56,870 nucleotides of DNA from Rhodococcus_G sp042754225 (GCF_042754225.1 NZ_JBHZAH010000021.1:1-56870), one strand, 5' to 3'; shown: positions 7,520-16,423, counted from the first letter of the stretch. Translations and numbers: made by a program. Notes: generated by a model not told the origin, from the letters alone.

Positions 7520-8902
7520 ATGCGAAAGCCGATGATCACCTCGCTCTTCGCCCACCCCGACTATCTGCGGCTGTTCACCGCACAGGTGTCGTCACTGTTC
7601 GGCACCGGTTTGACCACAGTCGCACTGGGACTGCTCGCCTACGAGCTCGCCGGCGCCACCGCCGCCGCGGTGCTCGGCACCGCGCTGACGATCAAGATGA
7701 TCGTGTACGTCACGGTCGCACCGATCGTGGCCGCCTACGCCGACCGCTTCCCCCGCCGGCTCTTCCTGTTCGTGCTCAACGTGATTCGGGCCGCCGTCGT
7801 GCTGGCGCTGCCGTTCATCGGCCAGATCTGGCAGATCTACCTGCTGATCGCGGTCCTGCAGACCGCTTCCGCTGCGTACACCCCCACCTACCAGGCGATC
7901 ATCCCCGACATCCTGTCGGACGAACGCGAGTACACCCGGGCGCTCTCGGCCGCCCAGCTCGCCGCGACGATGGAAACCCTGCTGAGCCCGATGCTGGCCG
8001 CGGTGGCACTGACCATGATCAGCTTCCAACGGCTGTTCGTCGGCACCGCAATCGGATTCGTGGTCTCGGCTGCCCTGGTGATCGCCACCCGCGTTCCCGA
8101 CGCCCGCGCCACCACCGAGGGCACCTTCCGGGACCGGATCACGGTGGGCATGCGGATCTTCGCCGCCACGCCGCGGCTACGCGGACTGCTCGGCCTGAAC
8201 CTGGTGGTCGCGGCCGCGGGCTCGGTGATCATGGTCAACACCGTCAACTACGTCCGCGACACGCTCGGCGGCACCCAGTCGGGAGTGGCGATACTGTTGG
8301 CCGCGAACGGTTTCGGCACGATGCTCGTCGCGCTGTCGCTGCCACGGGTCCTGGACCGGTTCGGCACCCGGCCGGTGATGCTGGCCGGTGCCGCGACCCT
8401 GATCACCGGACTCGGATCGGCCATCGCCCTGTCCCTCGCCGACTCCGGCGACTGGCGCTGGGGCGCAGCGATCGCCGTGTGGGCCGTGGTCGGCGCGGGT
8501 ACCGCGGCGGTGCTCACCCCGACAGGGCAGGTGCTGCGACGCTCGTCGCAACCTGCCGACCGGCCCGCGCTCTTCGCCGCCCAGTTCTCGCTGTCCCACC
8601 TCGCCTGGCTGCTCACCTACCCGATCGCCGGGTGGCTGTCGGCCGCCGGCCTCACCACCACCTGGGTGACACTGGCCGTAATCGCGACCGTCGGAATCGC
8701 TGTGGCCGTGCGGATGTGGCCCCGCCACGACCCCGCCGAGATCACACACCTGCACGAGGTCGGGTCGATCGACCCCGCCACACTGGCCGACGCCGACCGC
8801 GTGGGTGCTCGCCTCTACCGGCACACCCACCCGTTCGTCATCGACGCCGAGCACCCGCGCTGGCCGACGGAGACGGCACGGAAGCCGGCCCCGGTCGGGT
8901 GA
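7520..8902 (+). CDS. MFS efflux transporter
   Basis: A 460-aa protein with about 12 hydrophobic helices, beginning MRKPMITSLFAHPDYLRLF. The loop between helices 2 and 3 (ADRFPRRLF) is the MFS signature. The cytosolic C-terminal tail (from ~420) is polar, with H-T-H-P-F-V-I-D-A-E-H-P. The family is that of actinobacterial exporters often found next to metal-sensor genes. Cotranscription with the His-rich protein (95-bp gap, no terminator) suggests metal or metal-chelate efflux; the substrate itself cannot be read from sequence. ATG 7520 is preferred because hydrophobic helix 1 follows at normal spacing. Confidence 0.8.
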   Translation: MRKPMITSLFAHPDYLRLFTAQVSSLFGTGLTTVALGLLAYELAGATAAAVLGTALTIKMIVYVTVAPIVAAYADRFPRRLFLFVLNVIRAAVVLALPFIGQIWQIYLLIAVLQTASAAYTPTYQAIIPDILSDEREYTRALSAAQLAATMETLLSPMLAAVALTMISFQRLFVGTAIGFVVSAALVIATRVPDARATTEGTFRDRITVGMRIFAATPRLRGLLGLNLVVAAAGSVIMVNTVNYVRDTLGGTQSGVAILLAANGFGTMLVALSLPRVLDRFGTRPVMLAGAATLITGLGSAIALSLADSGDWRWGAAIAVWAVVGAGTAAVLTPTGQVLRRSSQPADRPALFAAQFSLSHLAWLLTYPIAGWLSAAGLTTTWVTLAVIATVGIAVAVRMWPRHDPAEITHLHEVGSIDPATLADADRVGARLYRHTHPFVIDAEHPRWPTETARKPAPVG

Positions 8903-9076
8903 CCGCCCCTGAGCCCGGGAGTGACCTGCCCGGCCCGTGTCCTGTCGCCTCTTCCCATGAATGCCCTGCCGTGGAAGAACTGTGCGGGCGATCAGACGTG
9001 CCAGATCGCAAGCACCTGCCCGGGACAGGCAGCCGCCTCCGAGATGCACTCGGAGGCGACGGGGAACTCACCGGCG

Positions 9077-9742
9077 TCAGCGGAGACCGGTCCCGTCGGC
9101 GGAAATGCGCATCAGAAGAGCGTCCGCCGCGGCCTCGAAGACGCGAGGGAGATCGATCTCGTCCGGCAGGCTCGCCCATTGCGATCGCACCCCTTCGTTG
9201 AGCGCCAGAAGTTCGAGAACCACCTGCCGCGCATCGGTTTCCGGCTTGAGCTCACCACTGGAGATGCCACGCTCGACAACCGGAACGAGGGCCTCGAGAA
9301 TCCTGCCCAGGTTGCTCCTCAGTCGCTCGCTCGCGGGATTCGATTCGAGAAGCGCCTCCCCACTGAGCACGGCGCGGAAACGCACGAGCTCGGGGTGTTG
9401 CATGCTGGCCTGGACCGACGAGACGAACTGCCGGAACAGATCCCGCGCCGAACCGGACTGCGAGAAGACCGGCACGAAGGCCTGCTCGCGCGCATCGACG
9501 GCGGTAAGGAACAGTTCCCGCTTGGTCCCGAAGTGATGGATCACGGCCGCATCGCTGATGCCCGCGTCGGCCGCGATCCGGGCGATGGACGCGCTCGCGT
9601 AGCCGAAGCGGGAAAAGTGATCGACGGCAGCCGTCAGGATCCTCTCGTGCGTGTCGTCGCCCGGCGCGTACCGGCGGCGCGGTCGAGGTCTGCGCCGGGA
9701 CTGAGTGGTGCCGTCCGGCGGGTCCGTCCGTGCGGGCGTCAT
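9077..9742 (-). CDS. TetR-family repressor
   Basis: A 221-aa protein with a basic arm (SRRRPRPRRRYAPG) before the HTH domain ILTAAVDHFSRFGYASASIA...ISDAAVIHHFGTKRELFL (residues ~35-82) and a TetR_C-type effector domain. It is divergent from the secreted phospholipase gene; the 227-bp gap holds a 28-bp dyad that is the likely operator. The role would be control of the phospholipase and of itself. The 174 bases between its stop and the MFS gene hold no convincing gene. Confidence 0.9.
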   Translation of the reverse strand: MTPARTDPPDGTTQSRRRPRPRRRYAPGDDTHERILTAAVDHFSRFGYASASIARIAADAGISDAAVIHHFGTKRELFLTAVDAREQAFVPVFSQSGSARDLFRQFVSSVQASMQHPELVRFRAVLSGEALLESNPASERLRSNLGRILEALVPVVERGISSGELKPETDARQVVLELLALNEGVRSQWASLPDEIDLPRVFEAAADALLMRISADGTGLR

Positions 9743-9861
9743 TGCGGACCCTTCCCTTGACCGAGCGAGCGACTACTGGCAGCCGAGCTTATTGGCTTCG
9801 CCCGCGCCCGCCCAACGGCTCGCCCCGCCTGCACCCGCCGCACAGCGCCATGCGCTATTCA

Positions 9862-9889
9862 CAAATGCTTAGTAATGACTTAGCATTTG
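9862..9889. promoter_or_regulatory. 28-bp TetR-type operator upstream of the phospholipase gene
   Basis: Arms CAAATGCT (9862-9869) and AGCATTTG (9882-9889) are perfect, and the 12-nt interior adds further symmetric pairs (only two mismatched pairs in 28 bp). It lies 80 bp before the phospholipase ATG and 120 bp from the tetR start, in an AT-rich island likely to be the promoter. Confidence 0.7.
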
Positions 9890-9969
9890 CGCTCGAGAGT
9901 CGCTCCAAGCCCATACAGGCCGACCCTGGCCTGCGGTTATACGTCCCGATTGGAAACGGAGAGCCATCC

Positions 9970-11232
9970 ATGAGAACCCCCAAGCACCAGTCGCGGCTGC
10001 GCTGGGCCGCGCGAGCCGCGGTCCTCGCGGCCATGTCCTCGGTCATCGCATCCACCGCGATCCCCGCGGCGAATGCCGGCGGGCCGTACCCCCTCGACGA
10101 CACGCTGCGCCTGAACCAGATTCAGACGATGGGTACGCACAACAGCTATCACGCCGGACTGATCCCGCAAGGAATTCCGCCGTCACTGGGCGCCCACTAT
10201 CCGGTCGAGCAGATCAAGGCGGGTCTCGACTACCGGCACAAGCCTCTGACCGAGCAACTCAGCCGGCTGGGAGTGCGCCATGTCGAGCTCGACGTCAACG
10301 CCGACCCCCAGGGCGGCCGATTCGCGGAAGCCCCGCTGCTCGCCGAGGTGGGTGCCCCCACTCACATGGCGGACCCCGCGTGGGCTGACCCCGGCCTCAA
10401 GGTCTTCCACATCCCCCAGGTCGACCAGCAGACCAACTGCGTGAAATTCACTTCCTGCCTCGGCGAACTCGAGCAGTGGTCGGACAAGAACCCCGGCCAC
10501 GTTCCGCTGATGGTCTTCGTCGAGTTCAAGGACATCGACATCCTGCAGACCGATCCGAAACCTCCTATGGCGCAGTGGGGGCCCGCCGACTACGACCGCG
10601 TGGACGCCGAGATTCGGTCCGTCCTCACCGACGACCAACTCATCACCCCGGACGACGTCAAGGGCAGCTACCCCACCGTGGAGGCGGCCGTCCTCGACAA
10701 GCACTGGCCGACCCTCGCCGAGTCGCGCGGAAAGTTCATGTTTGTGAACTGCAACTGCCTGGCCGGCGACCGGCACCGCGTCGACTACCTCCGACCGGAC
10801 GGCAGCCTGACCGGCCGCGTCATGTTTCCCACCTCACAACCGGGCAATCCGGATGCAGCCGTGGTCCTGGCCGACGAGTCGATCCCGAACGCCGCCCGGA
10901 TCCGCGAGTTGGTCGAAGCCGGTTACATGGTCCGCACCCGCTCCGACATCAACACCATCGAGGCCCGCACCGGAAACACGGCCGCCCGCGACGCGGCATT
11001 CGCATCCGGCGCCCAGTTCGTCAGTACCGACTACCCGGAACCGGACCCGAGACTGAACAACGGCTACGCCGTCCAGGTTCCCGGCGGAACCCCCGCCCGG
11101 TGCAACCCGGTGAACGCGCCCACCAGCTGCAAACCACAAGACATCGAGAACCCCGCCTTCCTGCAGTCCACGTCGGGCGGGGGTTCGAGCGGTGGAAGCT
11201 CCAGCCCCGGGGGCTCACTGTTCGGTAGCTAG
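9970..11232 (+). CDS. Secreted Ca2+-dependent phosphoinositide-type phospholipase C
   Basis: A 420-aa exported protein: Sec signal peptide (ALAAMSSVIASTAIPAANA), then a PI-PLC-like TIM barrel. Catalytic features visible are TMGTHNSYH (first His), RHVELDVNADP (metal-binding E and D), MVFVEFKD, and NCNCLAGDRHR. This matches the Ca-dependent PLC-C1 family found in actinobacteria, which cleaves phosphoinositide-like lipids outside the cell. Residues ~395-420 are a Ser/Gly linker ending GGSLFGS. ATG 9970 follows CGGAGAG. Its promoter carries the dyad for the divergent TetR. Confidence 0.85.
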   Translation: MRTPKHQSRLRWAARAAVLAAMSSVIASTAIPAANAGGPYPLDDTLRLNQIQTMGTHNSYHAGLIPQGIPPSLGAHYPVEQIKAGLDYRHKPLTEQLSRLGVRHVELDVNADPQGGRFAEAPLLAEVGAPTHMADPAWADPGLKVFHIPQVDQQTNCVKFTSCLGELEQWSDKNPGHVPLMVFVEFKDIDILQTDPKPPMAQWGPADYDRVDAEIRSVLTDDQLITPDDVKGSYPTVEAAVLDKHWPTLAESRGKFMFVNCNCLAGDRHRVDYLRPDGSLTGRVMFPTSQPGNPDAAVVLADESIPNAARIRELVEAGYMVRTRSDINTIEARTGNTAARDAAFASGAQFVSTDYPEPDPRLNNGYAVQVPGGTPARCNPVNAPTSCKPQDIENPAFLQSTSGGGSSGGSSSPGGSLFGS

Positions 11233-11330
11233 ACACTCCCGGCGCCACCGGCGGGGTGGTCGCGCATGACAACCGAGGCCATCCCGCCAATCCGGGAGAC
11301 AATCCACTTCGCCCAGACGGTCGAGACCCA

Positions 11331-12710
11331 CTAGCTGGTGGGGACAGGGGTCGGTGCGGGCACCAGCGACAACCCCGCGTAGATCTCGTCGAGAACCGTT
11401 GGCAGCAAAGCGTTCGCCGTGGTCTGGCCTTCGGGCGACAGGGTCAGACTCGTCCAGATCACGAGCGTCACGTCGTTGTCGGGGTCGTACCCGATGAACG
11501 AGTTGAAGCCCGGCAGTTCGCCGCCGTGGTAGTACATCGCAGCGTTCGGCCCGAAGCGCTGATAGCTGATCCCGTACCCGTATTGCTGCCCGTCTGGCGC
11601 GTTAGGATCCTCGGGCCGCAGGCTGTGCAGCCACTGCTGCTGGAAATCCGGATCGAACACCTTGCCCGACACCAGCGCTCGGATCCACCCGGCCAGGTCG
11701 TCCGCCGTGGAAATAGCGCCACCGGCGGCGGTGGCGTAGGAGGGGTTCTGATTGGTGTAGTCCCGGGGTTGGAGCGTCCCGGCCCGTGCCGCGACCTGTA
11801 TCTCGGCGGGGTACGGCTCGTCGACGAGGGCGTAGGACGACCCGCCGTACATGTAGCCGTGCGAGTAGCGATCCGGGATGGTGGCGTCCTCGGCGGCCGG
11901 AAGCGAGGTCTGCCGCAGTCCGAGCGGCCCGAGCAGCCGATCCTGGAATTGCGCGGCCAGGGAGCGCCCGCCGACCTTCTCGGCGATCAGGCCCAGCAAT
12001 GCGTAGTTGGTGTTGTTGTACTCGTAGGAGGTGCCGGGCGGGAAGTCCGGCGGGTGCGCGAACGCGAGATCCAACACCTCCCGGGGGGTCCACACCTTCG
12101 CCGGTTCGGCGTCCAGAGTGACCGCCAATTCGGGTGCGCTGGTGTAGTTGTACAGCCCGCTGCGCATTGACAACAGCTGTTCGATGGTGATGCTCTCGCC
12201 GCCCGGCACATCCGGGACGTAGTCGGACACCGGATCACCGAGCCGGACCTTGCCGTCCTGGGCCAGGAGCAGGATCAGCGCAGAGGTCATGGTCTTGGTG
12301 TTCGAGGCCATGCGGAAATGCGTGTGCACGTCCGGCGGTGTGTGCGTGCCCAGGTCGGTGGTGCCGACCACCGCCTCGAAGTCTCCCTGCGGGGTGCGGA
12401 GCCGGACCACCGCTCCCGGGACGAGCATCTCCGCGGCCGCGGCGTTCACGGCGGCCTGGAACGCGGCCGGATCGATCCGGTTCAGCGCCGTTCCCGCCGG
12501 TACGGCGCCGCTCACGGTCGCCGCGGCGGACGGTGAACCACTCGACGCGTCGGTGGTCGTCGGACCGGCCGCGCGGGAGCATCCCCCGACGAGGAGCGCA
12601 GCGCATGCCGCGACCATTCCGATGCGGGCGGCGCGCGCCACGCCAGAACGACGCCTCCCGGTGCGCGGGCCCGGCACGCGTTCCGCTCGGGTGTCGCACA
12701 TGGCCGACAT
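11331..12710 (-). CDS. Lipoprotein serine hydrolase (class C beta-lactamase fold)
   Basis: A ~459-aa lipoprotein: hydrophobic leader with lipobox LVGGC (lipidated Cys at about residue 44), then a beta-lactamase/DD-peptidase domain. The catalytic S-x-x-K is SNTK in FRMASNTKTMTS, the Y-x-N-type element is in SYEYNNTNYALLG, and the KTG equivalent is HGG in YYHGGELPGF. These proteins are D-alanyl-D-alanine carboxypeptidase- or esterase-like. Start could be ATG 12710, GTG 12713 or ATG 12701; the ribosome site is weak. It converges with the phospholipase gene and seems to be a single-gene unit. Confidence 0.85.
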   Translation of the reverse strand: MSAMCDTRAERVPGPRTGRRRSGVARAARIGMVAACAALLVGGCSRAAGPTTTDASSGSPSAAATVSGAVPAGTALNRIDPAAFQAAVNAAAAEMLVPGAVVRLRTPQGDFEAVVGTTDLGTHTPPDVHTHFRMASNTKTMTSALILLLAQDGKVRLGDPVSDYVPDVPGGESITIEQLLSMRSGLYNYTSAPELAVTLDAEPAKVWTPREVLDLAFAHPPDFPPGTSYEYNNTNYALLGLIAEKVGGRSLAAQFQDRLLGPLGLRQTSLPAAEDATIPDRYSHGYMYGGSSYALVDEPYPAEIQVAARAGTLQPRDYTNQNPSYATAAGGAISTADDLAGWIRALVSGKVFDPDFQQQWLHSLRPEDPNAPDGQQYGYGISYQRFGPNAAMYYHGGELPGFNSFIGYDPDNDVTLVIWTSLTLSPEGQTTANALLPTVLDEIYAGLSLVPAPTPVPTS

Positions 12711-12861
12711 CACCGCCCCAGCGACGTGTTCGGTGTCGCGCCGCCGAACGGTTCCCGCCCGGCAGACCTCCTTGCCATGTTAGCCCCGGGAGCAACGGCG
12801 TCTGTACCGCGAAACGACCCCCCGGACGCCGCCGGCGATAGATGATGAACGTGTTTCAGTT

Positions 12862-12873
12862 TCAACGAGTTGA
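12862..12873. promoter_or_regulatory. Short dyad overlapping the SDR ribosome site
   Basis: TCAAC-GA-GTTGA sits immediately before the GAGGAG site of the SDR gene. It resembles the AACnnGTT core of KstR-type TetR operators but misses one outer base of that consensus, so the assignment is weak. Confidence 0.3.
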
Positions 12874-12881
12874 GGAGAACG

Positions 12882-13727
12882 ATGGACAAGCTCACCGGCC
12901 AGGTCGCGTTCATCACCGGCGCCGCGCGCGGTCAGGGACGCGCGCACGCGGTGAAGATGGCCTCGGAGGGGGCCGACATCATCGCGGTCGACCGCTGCGC
13001 GCCCGTGACGACCGCGGGATACGACATGGCGACGGAGGCCGACCTCGCCGAGACGGTGGCACTGGTGGAGGCCGAGGGCCGGAGCATCGTGGCGACGGTG
13101 GCCGACACCCGCGACCTCGATTCGCTGCAGAAGGCCGTGGACGCCGGCGTCGAACGCTTCGGTCGCCTCGACATAGTCGTGGCCAACGCCGGTATCGCCG
13201 CATCGCCGAAACTGTCCTGGGACCTCACCCCCGACGAGTTCCGCGAGATGATGGACATCAACGTCACGGGCGTCTGGCAGACCACCAAGGTCGCCATCCC
13301 GCACATGATGGCGGGTAACCGCGGTGGCTCCGTCGTGCTGATCAGTTCCATGGCGGGACTGCGCGGCGTCCCGGGCATCGTGCACTACTCCACCGCCAAG
13401 CACGCGGTCCGAGGTATGGCGAAGTCTCTGGCAAACGAATTGGCATGGGCGAACATTCGGGTGAACTCGGTTCATCCCGGCAATGTCCGGACGACCATGA
13501 TCGACAACGAGGCCATGGTGCGCGGGTTCCGCCCCGACCTCGAGAATCCGGTACTCGACGACACCGCCGAGATCATGCAGAAGCTCAACCTGCTCCCCCA
13601 GCCCTGGGTCGAGGCCGAGGCGATCGCCGACGCCGTGCTGTACCTGGTCGGCGACACCGGGCGCGGCATCACCGGAATCGCACTGCCCGTGGACCTCGGC
13701 ACCGCCGAGAAGTTCGCCGGCGGATAG
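12882..13727 (+). CDS. Mycofactocin-coupled SDR oxidoreductase
   Basis: A 281-aa SDR. The cofactor motif is TGAARGQGRAHAV, and the inserted segment after the second strand (AVDRCAPVTTAGYDMATEADL) is the hallmark of SDRs that use mycofactocin with tightly bound NAD. NAG (VVANAGI), catalytic Ser (LISSMAG), and YSTAK are present. These enzymes oxidise alcohols or carveol-like compounds; the substrate is unknown. Start ATG 12882 has GAGGAG five bases upstream. No mycofactocin biosynthesis gene is in the window. Confidence 0.85.
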   Translation: MDKLTGQVAFITGAARGQGRAHAVKMASEGADIIAVDRCAPVTTAGYDMATEADLAETVALVEAEGRSIVATVADTRDLDSLQKAVDAGVERFGRLDIVVANAGIAASPKLSWDLTPDEFREMMDINVTGVWQTTKVAIPHMMAGNRGGSVVLISSMAGLRGVPGIVHYSTAKHAVRGMAKSLANELAWANIRVNSVHPGNVRTTMIDNEAMVRGFRPDLENPVLDDTAEIMQKLNLLPQPWVEAEAIADAVLYLVGDTGRGITGIALPVDLGTAEKFAGG

Positions 13728-13749
13728 TCGGCACGGGCGCGGCACCCGA

Positions 13750-14121
13750 TCAGGAAATCACCACTGCCGAGGACACCGAGCAGGGCAGCAGGCCGGCCAA
13801 CATGCTCACGACCGGGCCCGAGCCGACACTCGCCGGCGGTGCGTTGACGAACGCGAAGCCCCGGAACCCGGTGGTGAGGTTCGTCCATTGGACAACGGCG
13901 CCGTTCCACTTGGACAGGGGCGCAGTGGTCGTGTAGCTGATTCGGTCGGGTGCCACCCGCTCGGCGGTGAACGTGAGCCACTCGCCGGGCGCGCAACTCG
14001 ATATCGAGAACGGCACGAAGGCGACGGGGGCTGCCGACGCGGCCGCCGGTACCGCCAGGATCGCCGCGCCGACCACCGCGGTCAGCGCGGCGATTCGACC
14101 AAAAGCCTTGCGGGTGAACAT
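13750..14121 (-). CDS. Small secreted protein, unknown function
   Basis: A 123-aa protein with a clear Sec signal peptide (RIAALTAVVGAAILAVPAAASA). The ~88-residue mature domain has two cysteines (ISSCAPGEW and LLPCSVSS), probably one disulfide, and the element VQWTNLTTGFRGFAF, similar to VDWHNTTTGATGH in the secreted protein at 4625-5170. ATG 14121 follows AAAGGA. It converges with the SDR gene, 22 bp away. No function can be assigned. Confidence 0.7.
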   Translation of the reverse strand: MFTRKAFGRIAALTAVVGAAILAVPAAASAAPVAFVPFSISSCAPGEWLTFTAERVAPDRISYTTTAPLSKWNGAVVQWTNLTTGFRGFAFVNAPPASVGSGPVVSMLAGLLPCSVSSAVVIS

Positions 14122-14283
14122 TGGAATTCCTTTCGCCGAACCCGGGGCGTCCACTCCGGTGGCGCGAATTCCCGTCACCGAGAGGCCGTCATTCTTCTTC
14201 CCGTGGTCCACACAGAAGCAAGTCCAACAATCGTATCCCCGTCGGCGCCAGATCCCATCGGACCGTGAACACCCCGATCGACG

Positions 14284-15309
14284 TCAGGACGCCGTGACGT
14301 GGTCGTCGAGGAAGCGGCCCGCCAGCTCGGCAATCGCCGCGGCGTGCGCGTGGAACAGGTAGTGGTGACCGTCGAGGATCACGACCTGTTGGATCGACGG
14401 ATTGCTGATCGCCGCACGGTGCGAGGCCTCCCACTCCGGCTCCGCCTCGAGCGAGGTGGACGCCAGTATCGACATGACCGGCATGGTCGCTGGGAACACC
14501 GCCCCTTCGACCGCCCGCACGTTGTCCGCTTCGCTGGCGGCCTCGTCGAGCATGGTGGCGTTCAAGACCCATGCGTACGACCGCAGATACAGGTCCTGCT
14601 GCTCGCGGCTGTACTCGTCGGCGTCGCCGAGGCTCTGCCTGTAGTCGTCCACCAGGCCCAGGTAGTCGGTCCGCTCGTCCAGGGCGATCAGGTCCCGTAT
14701 GCCGCCGACCGCGGTCACGGCCGACATCCAGCCCGGCCAGTCCGGGGAGTCCTGGGCCGCGCGGGCGGTGTAGCGCTCGTCGTCCAGGCCGACCACGGCG
14801 GCCACCTCGTCCGGCCGGTGCGTGGCCCACCACGTCGCATAGAGACCCGAAATCGAATGGGGCATCAGGACGTAGGGGCCGTTCAGTCCCAGGCCCCGAA
14901 GCGCGGCCCGGGTCTCGTCGACTATCGCCGCACTGGTGCGTGGGGCATCGGTGCCGTCGCTCAGACCCAGCCCGAAGTACTCGACGGTGACGACCGTGTT
15001 CTCCTCCGCGAGGCGCCGAGCCAGCGGATCGAGGTCGAGGATCGGTTCCGGTGTGCCCAGGCCGGGCAGCAGGACGATGGTGCGGGGTCCCGAACCTTGG
15101 ACGGCGACACTCATCCGGCGCCCGTCCACGTCGACGTAGCGGTGGTGGGAACCGATCGCCTGCTCGACGGCCGCCTTGTCGCGGGGAGTGTGCCACCGGT
15201 GGACGCCGGCCGAGACTGCAACGGCGACGACGACCAGGACGACCACACCGACGAAGACCTGACCAGCAACCCGGAGGACGCGGCGTGGCCACGATCGCTT
15301 CGACGTCAC
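14284..15309 (-). CDS. Membrane-anchored alpha/beta hydrolase
   Basis: A 341-aa protein with an N-terminal membrane helix (VFVGVVVLVVVAVAVSAGV) followed by an alpha/beta-hydrolase domain: oxyanion region VLLPGLGTPEP, nucleophile elbow MPHSISGLYA, terminal His in ILDGHHYLFH. The elbow is P-H-S-I-S-G rather than the usual G-x-S-x-G. I chose GTG 15309, which leaves room for the divergent lysR; an upstream ATG at 15345 would overlap the lysR start. Substrate unknown; likely acts at the outer membrane face. Confidence 0.75.
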   Translation of the reverse strand: MTSKRSWPRRVLRVAGQVFVGVVVLVVVAVAVSAGVHRWHTPRDKAAVEQAIGSHHRYVDVDGRRMSVAVQGSGPRTIVLLPGLGTPEPILDLDPLARRLAEENTVVTVEYFGLGLSDGTDAPRTSAAIVDETRAALRGLGLNGPYVLMPHSISGLYATWWATHRPDEVAAVVGLDDERYTARAAQDSPDWPGWMSAVTAVGGIRDLIALDERTDYLGLVDDYRQSLGDADEYSREQQDLYLRSYAWVLNATMLDEAASEADNVRAVEGAVFPATMPVMSILASTSLEAEPEWEASHRAAISNPSIQQVVILDGHHYLFHAHAAAIAELAGRFLDDHVTAS

Positions 15310-15321
15310 GCTGCCCACCGT

Positions 15322-15360
15322 AGTTGGCGTGGTCGAATAGACCATGCTGTTCCGCCAACT
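15322..15360. promoter_or_regulatory. Overlapping dyads at the hydrolase/lysR junction
   Basis: AGTTGGCG (15322-15329) pairs with CGCCAACT (15353-15360), and inside it TGGTC-GAATA-GACCA (15330-15344) forms a 15-bp dyad that covers the lysR ATG. The short dyad has the size of a LysR box. Binding there would block the lysR start and the hydrolase upstream region. Confidence 0.4.
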
Positions 15361-16270
15361 CGAGTACTTCGTGGCGCTCGCTCGGGAGCGGCACTTCGCT
15401 CGCGCCGCAGCCGCCTGCTACGTGTCTCAACCGGCGCTGTCCGAGGCGATCCGCAAGCTCGAACAGGAGTTGAAGGTTCCGCTGGTCCGGCGCGGACGTG
15501 CCTTCGAAGGCCTCACCCCGGAGGGCGAGCGGCTCGTGTTGTGGGCGCGGCGCATCCTGGCCGACCGCGATGCACTCGAGCACGAGGTCGCGGCGCTGCA
15601 GACGGGCCTGACCGGTGAGCTCCGGCTCGGGGTGATCCCGGCCGCCTCGACCACTGTCGCCGTGATCACCGATGCGTTCTGCGCCGAGCACCCGCTGGTC
15701 CGGGTACAGCTCGAGACGAGTCTGCGTTCGGCGGACATCGTCGAACGCGTCCGCCGATTCGAACTCGACGCCGGGATCGTCTACCCGGACGGGCAGGACA
15801 CCGCCGGCCTGCTCGTCACACCGCTGTACGAGGAGCGGCACGTGCTCGTCGCGGGCCGGGACCTACTCGCGGGCCGATCGGGCAGCATCGACTGGCCCGA
15901 CGCGCTGGAACTGCCGATGTGCCTGCTGAACAAGGGTATGCGCGGGCGCCAACTCATCGACGATGCGCTGGCCACGCACGGCCTCGAGGCGACACCACAG
16001 CTGGAAACCGATTCCATCGCAACGCTTCTCGCTCACATCGAGACCGGACGCTGGGCGAGTATCGTGCCGCAGACCTGGCTCCGCAGCCTGCGGCCGCCTC
16101 CCGGCGCGAGTGTGCTGCGATTGGACGGCCCGGCCGTCGCCGCGCGGATCGCGCTCGTGACCGATGCGGTCGAGCCCGGCTCGGTGCTCACCCGCGCACT
16201 GATCCGGTCCGCGCGGGGCGCCGGTGCCGACGGCGCGCTCGCCGGGTCGTCGGTGCCTGCCACCGACTGA
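15344..16270 (+). CDS. LysR-family transcriptional regulator
   Basis: A 308-aa protein: winged HTH at the N terminus (FRQLEYFVALARERHFARAAAAC...SQPALSEAIRKLEQEL) and a LysR substrate domain from ~90 (GELRLGVIPAASTTVAVIT). It lies between a divergent hydrolase gene and a codirectional FUSC gene 154 bp downstream, either of which could be its target. The effector pocket cannot be predicted. Confidence 0.9.
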   Translation: MLFRQLEYFVALARERHFARAAAACYVSQPALSEAIRKLEQELKVPLVRRGRAFEGLTPEGERLVLWARRILADRDALEHEVAALQTGLTGELRLGVIPAASTTVAVITDAFCAEHPLVRVQLETSLRSADIVERVRRFELDAGIVYPDGQDTAGLLVTPLYEERHVLVAGRDLLAGRSGSIDWPDALELPMCLLNKGMRGRQLIDDALATHGLEATPQLETDSIATLLAHIETGRWASIVPQTWLRSLRPPPGASVLRLDGPAVAARIALVTDAVEPGSVLTRALIRSARGAGADGALAGSSVPATD

Positions 16271-16423
16271 CCTCGGCATCCTCGATCGGTCCGGCCTATC
16301 GACCGGTCGGAATCCCGTCTTGGACACCCTCGGCATCGTGCCGTGAGACTGAAATCGCCTTCCGCACGCGACGGACGGCGACGAATTCGGCGGCCACGGG
16401 TCCGCTCTCGACGAGGGGTGACG

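Noticed and set aside
8957..9076. Possible small + strand peptide starting MNALPWKNCAG after the MFS gene
   Set aside because: Although it has several Cys, there is no ribosome site and the frame runs antisense into the tetR gene; not supported.
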